A stretch of 64,000 bases of DNA from Curtobacterium sp. MCBD17_013 (GTDB lineage Bacteria > Actinomycetota > Actinomycetes > Actinomycetales > Microbacteriaceae). The DNA is taken from the NCBI RefSeq assembly GCF_003234565.1, contig NZ_QKTU01000006.1, forward strand, positions 1 through 64,000, read 5' to 3'. The notes beneath the pieces are model-generated. The model saw only the letters and a program-made list of their open reading frames with translations. It was not told where the DNA came from and ran no database searches. Below, piece by piece: positions 17,453 through 26,692 of this stretch (positions within the stretch are counted from its first letter, which is position 1; each line of letters opens with the position of its first letter). Both the position numbers and the translations under genes were made by a program.

Positions 17453-18412
17453 GTGCGCGATCCTCGCGACACCGGCCGAGCCGTTCCCCGCTCGGCCCGT
17501 TCCGGCAGCGTCCTGGTCGCACTCGGCGCCGCACTCTGGGGCACCGGTGGCGTCGCGGGCACGATCGTGGCCGCGGACAGCGCGATGTCCTGGCCGGCGA
17601 TCTCGGCGCTCCGTCTGCTCGGCGGCGGAATCGTCATGCTCGCGGTCACCGCGGCGATGGGCGGCCTCCGGCGCGTGCCGCGCAGTCGGGAGGCCCTGGG
17701 GCACGTCCTCCTGACGGCCGTCCTGACCGGCGTGTACGGCACCGCGTACTTCGAGTCGGTCTCGCTCGTCGGCGTCGCGGTGTCGACCGTCATCTCCCTC
17801 GGGGTCGCGCCCGTGGCGGTCGCGGTCGCCACGGCACTGCACGAGCGCCGGCCGCCCCGCGCCACGGTGGTCCTCGCGCTCGCCACCGCGGTCGTCGGGC
17901 TCCTGCTCGTCAGCGAGGTCTCGGGCTCCGAGCCCGGGGCCGGCAGCGCGAGTGTCTCCGGCGCCGGCGTTGCCGTCGGGTCCTCGAACACGGTCGGCGT
18001 GCTGCTCGCGCTCGTGGCCGGGCTGGCGTTCGCGGGGACCTCGATCGTGAACCGGCGTGTGATCCCGGGTCTCGGGCCGTCGACGCTCATCGCCGTGTCG
18101 TTCACCCTCGCCGGGGTGCTGTCCGCCGTGTTCGCGCTGTGCACCGGGTTCCACCTGGCGAGCGCGGGGCCCTCGGCGTGGGGCGGGGTCGCGTTCCTGG
18201 CGCTCGTGCAGACCGTGCTCGGGTACCTGGCGTTCTACGGCGGACTCCAGCGCGGGGTCGCGGCGACGACCGCGGCGGTGCTGTCACTCGTGGAGCCGCT
18301 GGTGGCGACCGTGCTGTCGGTCGTGGTGCTCCACGAGCCGCTCACGGTCGCGGGTGTGGTCGGCATCGTGCTGCTCCTCGTCGCGGTGGTGCTGGTCCGC
18401 CCGCCGCGCTGA
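17453..18412 (+). CDS. EamA/DMT family transporter
   Basis: 319 residues, GTG start 3 bases after the acetyltransferase stop. Ten hydrophobic segments form two five-helix EamA repeats; the first opens with SVLVALGAALWGTGGVAGTI and the second with GVLLALVAGLAFAGTSIVNR. The last helix ends in the short basic tail RPPR. DMT proteins export amino acids or small metabolites. The acetyltransferase upstream might modify the same compound, but this is only positional inference. Confidence 0.85.
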   Translation: MRDPRDTGRAVPRSARSGSVLVALGAALWGTGGVAGTIVAADSAMSWPAISALRLLGGGIVMLAVTAAMGGLRRVPRSREALGHVLLTAVLTGVYGTAYFESVSLVGVAVSTVISLGVAPVAVAVATALHERRPPRATVVLALATAVVGLLLVSEVSGSEPGAGSASVSGAGVAVGSSNTVGVLLALVAGLAFAGTSIVNRRVIPGLGPSTLIAVSFTLAGVLSAVFALCTGFHLASAGPSAWGGVAFLALVQTVLGYLAFYGGLQRGVAATTAAVLSLVEPLVATVLSVVVLHEPLTVAGVVGIVLLLVAVVLVRPPR

Positions 18413-18582
18413 CCTCCCCAGGAACCGCTGGTTCCCGCGGAGCCGGTCGCCGAGAACAGGCGGAAGGGCTCGGGCTCGGGCGGGCGGCGAGCGGCGAGCG
18501 GCGAGCGGCGGAAGGGCTCGGGGGCCGGAACCTGCCGGGCGGCTGAGGGAGAATCGAGTGCCTGCAGCATCCGGAGGTCCCC

Positions 18583-19758
18583 ATGCAGCTCTCGCACCGC
18601 GCCCGTGCCGTCGCACCCTTCTACGCGATGGAGTTCGGCAAGCAGGCGGCAGCCCTCGAGGCCGAGGGCCACGACGTCGTCAAGCTCAGCCTCGGCGAGC
18701 CCGACTCCGGCGCACCACCCGCCGTCCTGGAGGCCCTGCGCCAGGTGGCCGACGGACGGCCACTCCCCTACACGGCCGCGTTGGGCCTCCCGGCGCTGCG
18801 CGCGGCGATCGCCGCGTTCTACCGGACGCAGCACGACGTCGAGATCGACCCCGCGCGGATCGTCGTGACGGCGGGCGCGTCGGCGGCGTTGCTCCTCGCG
18901 ACGGCCGCGCTCGTCGACGCCGGTGACGAGGTGCTCATGGCGGACCCGTCGTACCCCTGCAACCGCGAACTGGTCGAGACGTTCGGGGGACGGGTGACCC
19001 TCGTCCCGACGACCGCCGAGACGCGGTTCCAGCTCGACGACGACGCCGTCCGGGCGAACTGGACGGAGCGGACCACAGGCGTGATGATCGCGACGCCCTC
19101 GAACCCGACGGGCACCTCGATCCGTCCCGAGGACCTCGCGGCGATCTGTGCGACGGCGCGGGAGCGCGGCGCATGGCGGATCGTGGACGAGATCTACCTC
19201 GACCTCAGCGACCCGGACGAGCAGGGTCGGCGTCCGCGCAGTGTGCTGTCGATCGATCCCGACGCCATCGTCGTCAACAGCTTCTCGAAGTACTTCGGCA
19301 TGACGGGGTGGCGCCTGGGTTGGTGCGTCGTGCCCGAGGAACTCGTGCCCGTGACCGAACGCCTGGCGCAGAACTACTTCCTGTGCGCGTCCGCCCCGGC
19401 GCAGGCGGCGGCACTCGCGTGCTTCACCCCGGAATCGCTCGCCGTGGCGGAGGCGCGGCGAGCGGAGTTCGCCGAGCGGCGGGCGGTCGTGCTCGACGGC
19501 CTCGCGCGGATCGGCCTCCCCGTGCCGGTCCCGCCGGACGGTGCGTTCTACGTGTACTTCGACGTGACCGGGACCGGACTCAGCTCGTGGCAGTTCTGCG
19601 AGCGGGCGTTGCACGAGGCGCACGTCGCCCTGACGCCGGGCCGCGACTTCGGAGTCCACACGGCGGAGTCGCACGTCCGGTTGTCGTACGCGGCGTCGAT
19701 GGACGCACTGCACGAGGGCCTGGCGCGCCTCGGCCGATTCGTGTCGTCCTTGGGCTGA
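18583..19758 (+). CDS. PLP-dependent class I/II aminotransferase
   Basis: 391 residues from ATG 18583, with GGAGG about 8 bases upstream. The fold-type I landmarks are LSLGEPDSGAPP near the N-terminus, VTAGASAALLLAT, the PLP-phosphate region TPSNPTGTSI, the Asp/Tyr pair in RIVDEIYLDLS, and the Schiff-base lysine in NSFSKYFGMTGWRLGW. This is the AspC-like branch. Substrate specificity cannot be read from the sequence. Length is normal for the family. The upstream gap carries a short GCGGCGA tandem repeat at about 18485-18512. Confidence 0.88.
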   Translation: MQLSHRARAVAPFYAMEFGKQAAALEAEGHDVVKLSLGEPDSGAPPAVLEALRQVADGRPLPYTAALGLPALRAAIAAFYRTQHDVEIDPARIVVTAGASAALLLATAALVDAGDEVLMADPSYPCNRELVETFGGRVTLVPTTAETRFQLDDDAVRANWTERTTGVMIATPSNPTGTSIRPEDLAAICATARERGAWRIVDEIYLDLSDPDEQGRRPRSVLSIDPDAIVVNSFSKYFGMTGWRLGWCVVPEELVPVTERLAQNYFLCASAPAQAAALACFTPESLAVAEARRAEFAERRAVVLDGLARIGLPVPVPPDGAFYVYFDVTGTGLSSWQFCERALHEAHVALTPGRDFGVHTAESHVRLSYAASMDALHEGLARLGRFVSSLG

Positions 19759-19856
19759 TCGGCGGCACCGGCCCGCGACACAGCGGGCACCCGGGCTTTC
19801 GGGGATGGCAGCGAGGACCGAACGGGGTACGGGCGAGCCAGGCCGACTCAGGGCGC

Positions 19857-21077
19857 ATGGACAGCGAACGCGCATCTCGTCCCCCTACGTTGACGCCAAC
19901 CTCGCACCCGCGGGGGAACCCGACAGGAGCCGGCCGAAGGGCCGCTCCCCCCACGGAAGCAGTCGCCCTGACGACCACCGATCCGACCGTGCCGCGCATC
20001 GTCCGCACGCGTCCCCGCTCCGGCACCACGAGCGGCACGTCCACGTACTCCTCGATCCTCGCCCAGGTCAAGGAGCAAGGCCTCCTCGGCCGCCGCATCG
20101 GTTTCTACTGGGCGCTGTTCGGTGCCCTCATCGGGTCGCTCGGGGTCGTGTGGGCCGCGTTCGCGCTCCTCGGCCACTCCTGGTTCCAGCTCATCGTCGC
20201 GGCCGCGCTCGGCGTCCTGTTCACCCAGTTCGCGTTCCTGTCGCACGAAGCCGCGCACCGGCAGGTGTTCGCATCGCACAAGTGGAACGACCAGGCGGGC
20301 CGGTTGCTCGGGACCTTCCTCGTCGGGCTGAGCTACTCCTGGTGGATGAACAAGCACACCCGGCACCACGGGAACCCGAACACGGTCGGCAAGGACCCGG
20401 ACATCGCGCCGGACACCATCCGGTTCCGTCCGGAGGACGCCGCCGCGGCGCGCGGTCCGCTCCGCCTGCTCGTGCGGGTCCAGGGGTACGCGTTCTTCCC
20501 GCTCCTCACCCTCGAGGGCATCAACCTCCACTGGCTCGCGGTCCGCTCGGTCGTGACCGGTGCCGCGACCAAGGCGGACGCCCGACACCGCTGGATCGAG
20601 GGCGGTCTCCTGGCGGCCCGCTTCGGCATCTACCTGACCGTGGTGTTCTGGTTCCTGCCGCTCGGCATGGCGTTCGCGTTCCTCGGGGTGCAGCTCGCGG
20701 TGTTCGGCGTGATGATGGGCGCCTCGTTCGCCCCGAACCACAAGGGCATGCCCGTGCTGGCGCACGACGCCCAGGTCGACTTCTTCTCGCGACAGGTGCG
20801 GACCTCCCGGAACATCCGCGGCGGCTGGTGGGTGTCGTTCCTCATGGGCGGCCTCAACTACCAGGTCGAGCACCACCTGTTCCCGAGCATGCCGCGGCCG
20901 GCGCTCAAGCAGGCCCGTCTGCTCGTCCGCGACCACTGTGCGACGCTCGACGTGCCCTACACCGAGACCACGCTCGTGCGGTCCTACGGCATCGTCGTCC
21001 GGTACCTCAACGAGGTCGGCCTCGCCGCGCGCGACCCGTTCGCCTGCCCGCTCGTGGCCGAACTCCGGGTGCGCTGA
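19857..21077 (+). CDS. membrane fatty acid (acyl-CoA) desaturase
   Basis: 406 residues from ATG 19857. The three histidine clusters for the di-iron site are present: HEAAH (about 129-133), HTRHH (about 167-171) and QVEHHLFP (about 335). Four hydrophobic segments in two hairpins surround them, around GFYWALFGALIGSLGVVWAA and GIYLTVVFWFLPLGMAFAFL. This is the DesA3-type acyl desaturase of actinobacteria that introduces a double bond into acyl chains at the membrane. The N-terminal 45 residues are Pro/Thr/Arg-rich and poorly conserved in look, so the true start could be later. Confidence 0.85.
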   Translation: MDSERASRPPTLTPTSHPRGNPTGAGRRAAPPTEAVALTTTDPTVPRIVRTRPRSGTTSGTSTYSSILAQVKEQGLLGRRIGFYWALFGALIGSLGVVWAAFALLGHSWFQLIVAAALGVLFTQFAFLSHEAAHRQVFASHKWNDQAGRLLGTFLVGLSYSWWMNKHTRHHGNPNTVGKDPDIAPDTIRFRPEDAAAARGPLRLLVRVQGYAFFPLLTLEGINLHWLAVRSVVTGAATKADARHRWIEGGLLAARFGIYLTVVFWFLPLGMAFAFLGVQLAVFGVMMGASFAPNHKGMPVLAHDAQVDFFSRQVRTSRNIRGGWWVSFLMGGLNYQVEHHLFPSMPRPALKQARLLVRDHCATLDVPYTETTLVRSYGIVVRYLNEVGLAARDPFACPLVAELRVR

Positions 21078-21089
21078 CCGCCCTCGGGT

Positions 21090-21398
21090 TCACTCCCCGA
21101 ACAGGATCTCCAGCAGGGCGACCACCACGACGCCCGCGATCGGCACGCCCGCGATGACCAGTCCGGCGCGGACCTGCGTCCGGTGGATCGTCCTCCGACC
21201 GCCGGACGCCTCGGCGACCTGGGTCGCGGCGACGAGCTCGGGTGCCGCGGCGGGCGGAACGGGCGGCGGAGCAAGGCGGTCGTCCTCGAACGCCGGGATC
21301 TCGATGACGACCTCGGCGGGATCCACCTCCGGCGGCAGATGCGCGAAGCGTCCGACCCCCTCGGGCGCGGGTGCGCGATCTCGCTCGTCCTCGGCCAT
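21090..21398 (-). CDS. small single-pass membrane protein
   Basis: 102 residues from ATG 21398. The N-terminal 70 residues are acidic and Pro-rich (PPEVDPAEVVIEIPAFEDD); one C-terminal membrane helix (AGLVIAGVPIAGVVVVALLEILF) ends the protein. It is tail-to-tail with the desaturase (12-base gap). No family is recognised. Composition suggests a tail-anchored protein with a disordered cytoplasmic part. Confidence 0.55.
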   Translation of the reverse strand: MAEDERDRAPAPEGVGRFAHLPPEVDPAEVVIEIPAFEDDRLAPPPVPPAAAPELVAATQVAEASGGRRTIHRTQVRAGLVIAGVPIAGVVVVALLEILFGE

Positions 21399-21563
21399 CG
21401 GTCGCTCCCCTCGTCAGCCACAGCGTGCCAGGTCCTCCACACGCGCGTCGAGTGCCGAGTCGATCCACATCCGCGCCGATTGACCCTGCCGGAGTGACCC
21501 GTTCCTCCCCTATGGTGAGTGCCACCGCCGCACAGGCGCGGGAGCCAGGGGGAGGGCGACGAC

Positions 21564-22472
21564 GTGATCGACGTTGCAGGACTGACGAAACACTTCGGCG
21601 CGACGACGGCCGTGCAGGACCTGACGTTCACGGTGCAACCGGGGCTCGTGACCGGGTTCCTCGGGCCGAACGGCGCGGGCAAGTCGACGACCATGCGGCT
21701 CATGCTCGGCCTCGACCGTCCCACCGCGGGCTCCGCCACCATCAACGGCCGTCGCTACGCCGACCACCGCGCGCCCCTGCACGAGGTCGGCGCGCTGCTC
21801 GACGCCAAGGCCGTGCACCCGGGGCGGAGCGCGCGAGCACACCTCCGAGCCCTCGCCGCGACGCACGGCATCTCCCAGGCCCGCGTCGACACGGTGATCG
21901 GCCTGACCGGGCTCGACAGCGTGGCGGGCAAGCGCGTCGGCGGGTTCTCGCTCGGCATGGGTCAGCGCCTCGGGATCGCGGCTGCGCTGCTCGGTGACCC
22001 GGCCGTCGTGATCCTGGACGAGCCGGTCAACGGCCTGGACCCCGACGGCGTGCTCTGGGTCCGCGGCCTCGCCAAGCACCTGGCGTCCGAGGGCCGGACC
22101 GTGTTCCTGTCGTCCCACCTCATGAGCGAGATGGCGCAGACGGCGGATCGCATCGTCATCGTCGGCAAGGGTCGGCTCCTCGTCGACGAACCCATGGCGG
22201 CCCTGCTCGCGCGGTCCGGGTCGTCCGTCGTCGTCGCCGGCCCGGCGCTCGATCCGCTCACCGAGGCGGTCGCGCGGGGCGGCGGACGCGTCCAGCAGGT
22301 CGCCCCGGATCGTTTCGAGATCACCGGGCCCGACGCGGCGTGGATCGGCGAGTTCGCTGCCGAGTACCGACTCGTGCTGCACGAACTCACGCCACGCTCC
22401 GCCTCGCTCGAGGAGGCCTACCTCGCGATGACCCGAGACCAGACCGAGTACGTGTCAGGAGGCGCGCGATGA
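21564..22472 (+). CDS. ABC transporter ATP-binding protein
   Basis: 302 residues, GTG 21564 following GGGGGAGGG at about 21548. Walker A is GPNGAGKST (residues 34-42), the signature region is FSLGMGQRLGIAAALL, and Walker B is VVILDEPVNGLDPDG, followed by the switch SSHLMSEM. The C-terminal 90 residues are the extension typical of bacitracin/antibiotic-type exporters. It pairs with the permease that starts at the overlapping ATGA. Substrate unknown. Confidence 0.9.
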   Translation: MIDVAGLTKHFGATTAVQDLTFTVQPGLVTGFLGPNGAGKSTTMRLMLGLDRPTAGSATINGRRYADHRAPLHEVGALLDAKAVHPGRSARAHLRALAATHGISQARVDTVIGLTGLDSVAGKRVGGFSLGMGQRLGIAAALLGDPAVVILDEPVNGLDPDGVLWVRGLAKHLASEGRTVFLSSHLMSEMAQTADRIVIVGKGRLLVDEPMAALLARSGSSVVVAGPALDPLTEAVARGGGRVQQVAPDRFEITGPDAAWIGEFAAEYRLVLHELTPRSASLEEAYLAMTRDQTEYVSGGAR

Positions 22473-23338
22473 GCGGCGTGGAGACCGGGACGTCCACCGA
22501 GCGGGCAGCGTCGACCGCTCCCCGCTCCGGCGTCGCCGCCCGGTTGACCTTCGGCGGTCTGCTCCATGCCGAGTGGATCAAGCTCTGGACGCTCCGGTCG
22601 ACGTACTGGTGCTTCCTCATCGCGGTCGCGCTGACGGTCGGGTTCGGTTTCCTCGTCGCCGTCGCGATCTCGAGTACCGGGCTCGGCGACACCGGCAGCC
22701 GCCCGGGAGCGACCTCGGCGCTCGCGCAGGCAGCGACGGGTGGCACCAGCATCGCGGAGCTCGTGGTCGCGGTGCTCGGCGCCCTGATCGTGACTGGCGA
22801 GTACGGCACCGGCATGATCCGTACGACGTTCCTCGCCGCGCCGCGCCGCTTCGACGCCCTCGGCGCCAAGGCGCTCGTGTTCGTCCTCGTCGCGTTCGGG
22901 GTCGGGATCGTCGCGGTCGCGATCAGCACCGGGATCGCGATCGCCGTGGTCACCGGCGCGGGCCTCCACCCGGACCTCGGCGAGCCGGGTCTGTGGGGGG
23001 CGTTGCTGGGCGGAGCGGGAGCGCTGGCACTCGTGGGTCTGCTCGCCGTCGGGATCGGGATGCTCGTCCGGAACTCGGCCTTCGCGATCACGCTCTCGGT
23101 CGGCATCCTGTTCGTGCTCCCGATCATCATGAGCATCCTCAGCGGTGTCACCCAGGCGCATTGGGTGACCGACCTGATCGCCTACCTGCCGAGCCAGGCG
23201 GCCTCGACGATGTCGTCGTACGACCCGCACGGCCTCACGTCGTCGCTCGACCCCTGGCAAGCCGCGCTCGTACTCGGGCTCTGGGCCGGGGTGTTCGTCG
23301 GTCTCGGCGTGCTCGCCGCCGAGCGCCGAGACGCCTGA
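22469..23338 (+). CDS. ABC-2 type permease
   Basis: 289 residues from ATG 22469, overlapping the ATPase stop by 4 bases, with AGGAGG just upstream. Six membrane segments are visible, starting with TYWCFLIAVALTVGFGFLVAV. The cytoplasmic N-terminus HAEWIKLWTLRST and the loop IVTGEYGTGMIRTTFLAAP are hallmarks of ABC-2 permeases in two-gene exporters. Together with the upstream ATPase it forms a drug or peptide exporter of unknown cargo. Confidence 0.88.
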   Translation: MSGVETGTSTERAASTAPRSGVAARLTFGGLLHAEWIKLWTLRSTYWCFLIAVALTVGFGFLVAVAISSTGLGDTGSRPGATSALAQAATGGTSIAELVVAVLGALIVTGEYGTGMIRTTFLAAPRRFDALGAKALVFVLVAFGVGIVAVAISTGIAIAVVTGAGLHPDLGEPGLWGALLGGAGALALVGLLAVGIGMLVRNSAFAITLSVGILFVLPIIMSILSGVTQAHWVTDLIAYLPSQAASTMSSYDPHGLTSSLDPWQAALVLGLWAGVFVGLGVLAAERRDA

Positions 23339-23395
23339 CCGGAGCTGCCGGGCTGTTCGAGCCGGTCGTCCGGTCGGGCCTCCGCTCCCGCTTCG

Positions 23396-24076
23396 TCACC
23401 GACGCGATGACGCGCGCCCGCTCCGCCGCATGATCGCCCGGCGGATTTCCCCCACGATGACGGCGAACGCGGCCGCGCAGAGCGGTCCCGCCACGACGTC
23501 GCTCGGGTAGTGCACCGCCAGGACCACACGCGACACCGCGACCACCCCCACCACCACGACGCCCAGGCCGATGGCGACCCGCCGCGCCACGGGCCGCTCC
23601 CGGAGCGTCGGCGCGAGCAAGACCAGCACGCCGATCACGAGCGCGGTCGCCACGGCGGCATGACCGGAGGGGTAGGACCACGTCGACGGGGTCGAGATCG
23701 CCGCGACGCCCCGCACGGCTGGACGCGGCCGCTCGACGATGAGCTTGAGCGCCTCGGTCGCCCACCACGGCACGACGGTGAGCGCCAGGGAGGTCAGCAC
23801 CGCCTCCGACCGGCGCCGGACCGCCCACGTGATCGCGGCGATGACGAGGACGATGACGGTGGCCCCACCCGGGGCGAGGGTGATCCCGATCACCAGCGCG
23901 ATCGCGTGCGCCCACGGCGGCGCGCCGTCGATCGCGGCCTGGTCCACGGCGAGCTCGGCGGCGTGCCAGTCGGCGTCGTGCGTGATGACGACGCCGACGA
24001 GGACGAGCGCGACGAGCACGGCACCCGCGGTGGCGACGCGTGCCCGGCTCGAGGCGGTCCGGGGTCGCGTGTCCAT
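23396..24076 (-). CDS. PAP2 family membrane phosphatase
   Basis: 226 residues from ATG 24076; in-frame codons farther upstream are Trp/Arg/Gly-rich noise. All three phosphatase signatures are present: KLIVERPRP, the YPSGHA box, and SRVVLAVHYPSDV. About six membrane helices surround them. These enzymes dephosphorylate lipid phosphates such as undecaprenyl pyrophosphate or phosphatidate. The exact substrate is not determined. It is convergent with the ABC permease. Confidence 0.88.
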   Translation of the reverse strand: MDTRPRTASSRARVATAGAVLVALVLVGVVITHDADWHAAELAVDQAAIDGAPPWAHAIALVIGITLAPGGATVIVLVIAAITWAVRRRSEAVLTSLALTVVPWWATEALKLIVERPRPAVRGVAAISTPSTWSYPSGHAAVATALVIGVLVLLAPTLRERPVARRVAIGLGVVVVGVVAVSRVVLAVHYPSDVVAGPLCAAAFAVIVGEIRRAIMRRSGRASSRR

Positions 24077-24265
24077 CGGCTCATCCTGGCCGAGCGCGCC
24101 CGGGAGCCACCCGGGAGCCCCTCCCCGAGCCGCCCGAGCCCCACGAGCCCCGAGCCACCCGAGGCGGCAGCCGGAACCCGCGACCCACCTTCGAGCGGCA
24201 ACCGGACTCGCCAGCCATCCGGGAGGCGCGCCCACCGCAGCAGCGGACCTCCGTCCGACGCGGGC

Positions 24266-25111
24266 TCAGTCGACGAGCGTCTGCGTCCCGAGCACGATCG
24301 CGAGGGCGAGCCGCTCGGCGTCCTCGGTGCCGGGCTCGGCCGTGTAGAGCATGATGCGGACGTCGTCGGTGGCCACGACCAGCACGTCGCAGTCGAGCGC
24401 GATCGGCCCGACGGTCGGGTGCTGCACGACCTTGCGCTTGACGGTGCCACGGTCCCCGGCGACCGTCTCCGCCTCCCAGAGCTCGACGAACCGTGGACTC
24501 CCGGCGGCGAGTTCGGACACGAGGGCCTGCACGGACCGGTCTGCCGGGTAGCGGCTCGCGGTACGACGGAGTTCGGCGACCTGTCCGGCCTGCAGCGCGG
24601 CGAGCTCCTCCGGACTGTGCACCACGCGGGTGCCGGGGCCGATCAGGTTGCGCCAGACTGCGTTGCGCTCGATCCCGCGCCAGGTCGAGGTGGGTCCCAT
24701 GAGCGCGTCGTACGGTGCGTTGGCGACGATGAGCGTCCACGTGGCGTCGTACACGGCGACCGGGGTGGTCGCGAGCCGGTCGAGGAGGCGCTGCACGCTC
24801 GCCGAGATCCGGGACGGCACGAGGTCGGGGCCGGGTGCGGCGTGTCCCGCGAGGTCGTACAGGAGGTCGCGGTCGGCGTCGGAGAGCCGCAGGGCTCGGG
24901 CGATCGCCTCGACGACCTGCGCCGAGGGCGAGGTCGCCCGCCCCTGTTCGAGCCGGGTCAGGTAGTCGGCGGAGATCCCGGCGAGCGCTGCGAGTTCCTC
25001 GCGCCGGAGGCCCACCGCACGTCGGCGGCCGCCCACGGGCACGCCGACGGTCTCGGGCGCGACGCGGTCTCGCCAGCGCCGCACGGTCCGTCCGAACTCC
25101 CAGGTCTGCAT
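24266..25111 (-). CDS. XRE/MmyB-type transcriptional regulator
   Basis: 281 residues from ATG 25111. The N-terminal HTH contains GLRREELAALAGISADYLTRLEQGRA (split across about residues 35-60). The C-terminal 180 residues match the MmyB ligand-binding layout with DRLATTPVAVYDATWTLIVA, WRNLIGPGT and the final LDCDVLVVATDDVRIMLYTA. Such proteins repress or activate adjacent oxidoreductase or transporter genes. The MFS gene 186 bases upstream on the same strand is a candidate target. Confidence 0.85.
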   Translation of the reverse strand: MQTWEFGRTVRRWRDRVAPETVGVPVGGRRRAVGLRREELAALAGISADYLTRLEQGRATSPSAQVVEAIARALRLSDADRDLLYDLAGHAAPGPDLVPSRISASVQRLLDRLATTPVAVYDATWTLIVANAPYDALMGPTSTWRGIERNAVWRNLIGPGTRVVHSPEELAALQAGQVAELRRTASRYPADRSVQALVSELAAGSPRFVELWEAETVAGDRGTVKRKVVQHPTVGPIALDCDVLVVATDDVRIMLYTAEPGTEDAERLALAIVLGTQTLVD

Positions 25112-25296
25112 CCGTCCAGTCTCCGCGACCGGCGCGGCGGTGTCCTGGGTCCACCGGTCCCAGGACGCCGCGGACGACGCCGGCGCCGCAGCCGCCCTCG
25201 CACAGCACGACCACGCAGCCGACCGCGGGCAGCACGACGACGCAGCAGCATCCGTCCCCGCGCGCAGCCCGACGACGCAGCCCCGTCCGACCGCAC

Positions 25297-26541
25297 TCAG
25301 GCCCGGGCCGCCGCCGCTCCCCTCGGCCCGGCCGTCCGCGGCCGCAGCGCCCCGGAGGCCACGAACGCGGCGACGAACGCGGCCGCCACGAGCCACAGCG
25401 CGGTGAGGACGCTCGACCGCTCGGCGAGGAGCCCGATGGCCGGCGGACCGGCGAAGTTCGCGAAGTACCCGATCGACGCGACGACGCTGACCCGCGCGGC
25501 GGGGTCCGGGCCGGACTCGGCCGCGGCGGACATGCCGAGCGGGAACCCCATCGACACCCCGACCGCCCAGAGCAGCACCCCGACGAGCGCGATCCACCAG
25601 GTCCCGCCGAGGATGAACGCGACCGCGCCGAGCACGCCGAGCGCCGCCGTCACGCGGACGGTCCACACGCGGCCGAACCGGTCGACGAACGGGCCGCCGA
25701 GTGCCCGGGTGGCGGCCTCGGTGAGCGCGAACACGGTGAAGAACAGCGCGGCGACCGCTGCGGGTTCGCCGTGGTCGTCCCGGGTGGCGAGGGTGAGCCA
25801 GTTGTTCGCAGACCCCTCGCCGAGTTCGACGCCGAGCATGACGACCCCGATGAGCAGGAGCCGCCAGTCGGCCCATCCGCGCAGCCACTCGAGCACCTTG
25901 CGGCCGGTGGTCTGGGGCTCCCCCGGCCCCTCGGTCCGGGCGCCGGCCGGGATCGAGCGGGTCAGGACGAGGCCCGCCACGGCGATCGCGACCGCCTCGC
26001 CGACGAACTGGACCGACGGTGCGATGCCGAGCGCCGCGCAAGCCGCACCGATCCCGGACCCGAGTGCCGCGCCTCCCGACCATGCCGCGTGCATGAGTGG
26101 CAGGAAGGTGCGGCCCATCGCGGCCTCGACAGCCGTGCCCTCGACGTTGATCATGACGTCGAGGGACCCGATCCCGAGCCCGGCCGCGACGAACGCGACG
26201 GCGACCAGGGGAACGGACCCGAGGGCGGCGGCGAGGCCGATGACGGCGAGCGCGACGGCGACCAGGAGGATCGTGCTCGCGATCGCACGTCGGCTCCCGA
26301 GCGTCCGCAGCAGCGGGGTGGCGAGCAGCAGCCCGGCGACGGACCCGACGGTGACGGCGGCGAGCACGACGCCGATGGTGCCGGTCGTCACGTGGAGCTC
26401 CGCGCGGAGCTCCGGCAGGCGCGGTCCCCACGCGGCGAGGGTGATGCCACCGATGCCGAACGCGACGATGATCGCGGTCCGCCATCGGACGAGGACACGG
26501 CGGTCGACGACGGCGTCGGCACCGGAACGGGAGTCGGTCAC
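25297..26541 (-). CDS. MFS transporter
   Basis: 414 residues, GTG at 26541. Twelve hydrophobic segments are visible, beginning with RTAIIVAFGIGGITLAAWG. A major-facilitator pattern GSRRAIAST lies between helices 2 and 3, and GPFVDRFGRVW is the mirrored loop between helices 8 and 9. It is of the FucP/YbjJ-like type with MHAAWSGGAALGSGIGA. The substrate is unknown. It is divergent from the sugar isomerase gene across 151 bases, so import of a sugar for that enzyme is plausible but unproven. Confidence 0.82.
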   Translation of the reverse strand: MTDSRSGADAVVDRRVLVRWRTAIIVAFGIGGITLAAWGPRLPELRAELHVTTGTIGVVLAAVTVGSVAGLLLATPLLRTLGSRRAIASTILLVAVALAVIGLAAALGSVPLVAVAFVAAGLGIGSLDVMINVEGTAVEAAMGRTFLPLMHAAWSGGAALGSGIGAACAALGIAPSVQFVGEAVAIAVAGLVLTRSIPAGARTEGPGEPQTTGRKVLEWLRGWADWRLLLIGVVMLGVELGEGSANNWLTLATRDDHGEPAAVAALFFTVFALTEAATRALGGPFVDRFGRVWTVRVTAALGVLGAVAFILGGTWWIALVGVLLWAVGVSMGFPLGMSAAAESGPDPAARVSVVASIGYFANFAGPPAIGLLAERSSVLTALWLVAAAFVAAFVASGALRPRTAGPRGAAAARA

Positions 26542-26581
26542 GCTCCGGATCGTAACGGCGCCGCGGGACGCGCCGGGGAAA

Positions 26582-26608
26582 CTACACACCGGAAGGTATT
26601 GCGTGTAG
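26582..26608. promoter_or_regulatory. inverted repeat between MFS and isomerase genes
   Basis: CTACAC at 26582-26587 is repeated inverted as GTGTAG at 26603-26608 with a 15-base centre. It lies in the 151-bp divergent gap, placed to affect both genes. Probable operator, though the cognate regulator is not known. Confidence 0.4.
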
Positions 26609-26692
26609 CGTCGTCCCGATCCTGTCGACGACGCCGGAGCATCCCACGGCCGCGACGGGTGGACACCCCTGCCAGGACCGAAGGAGTTCCGA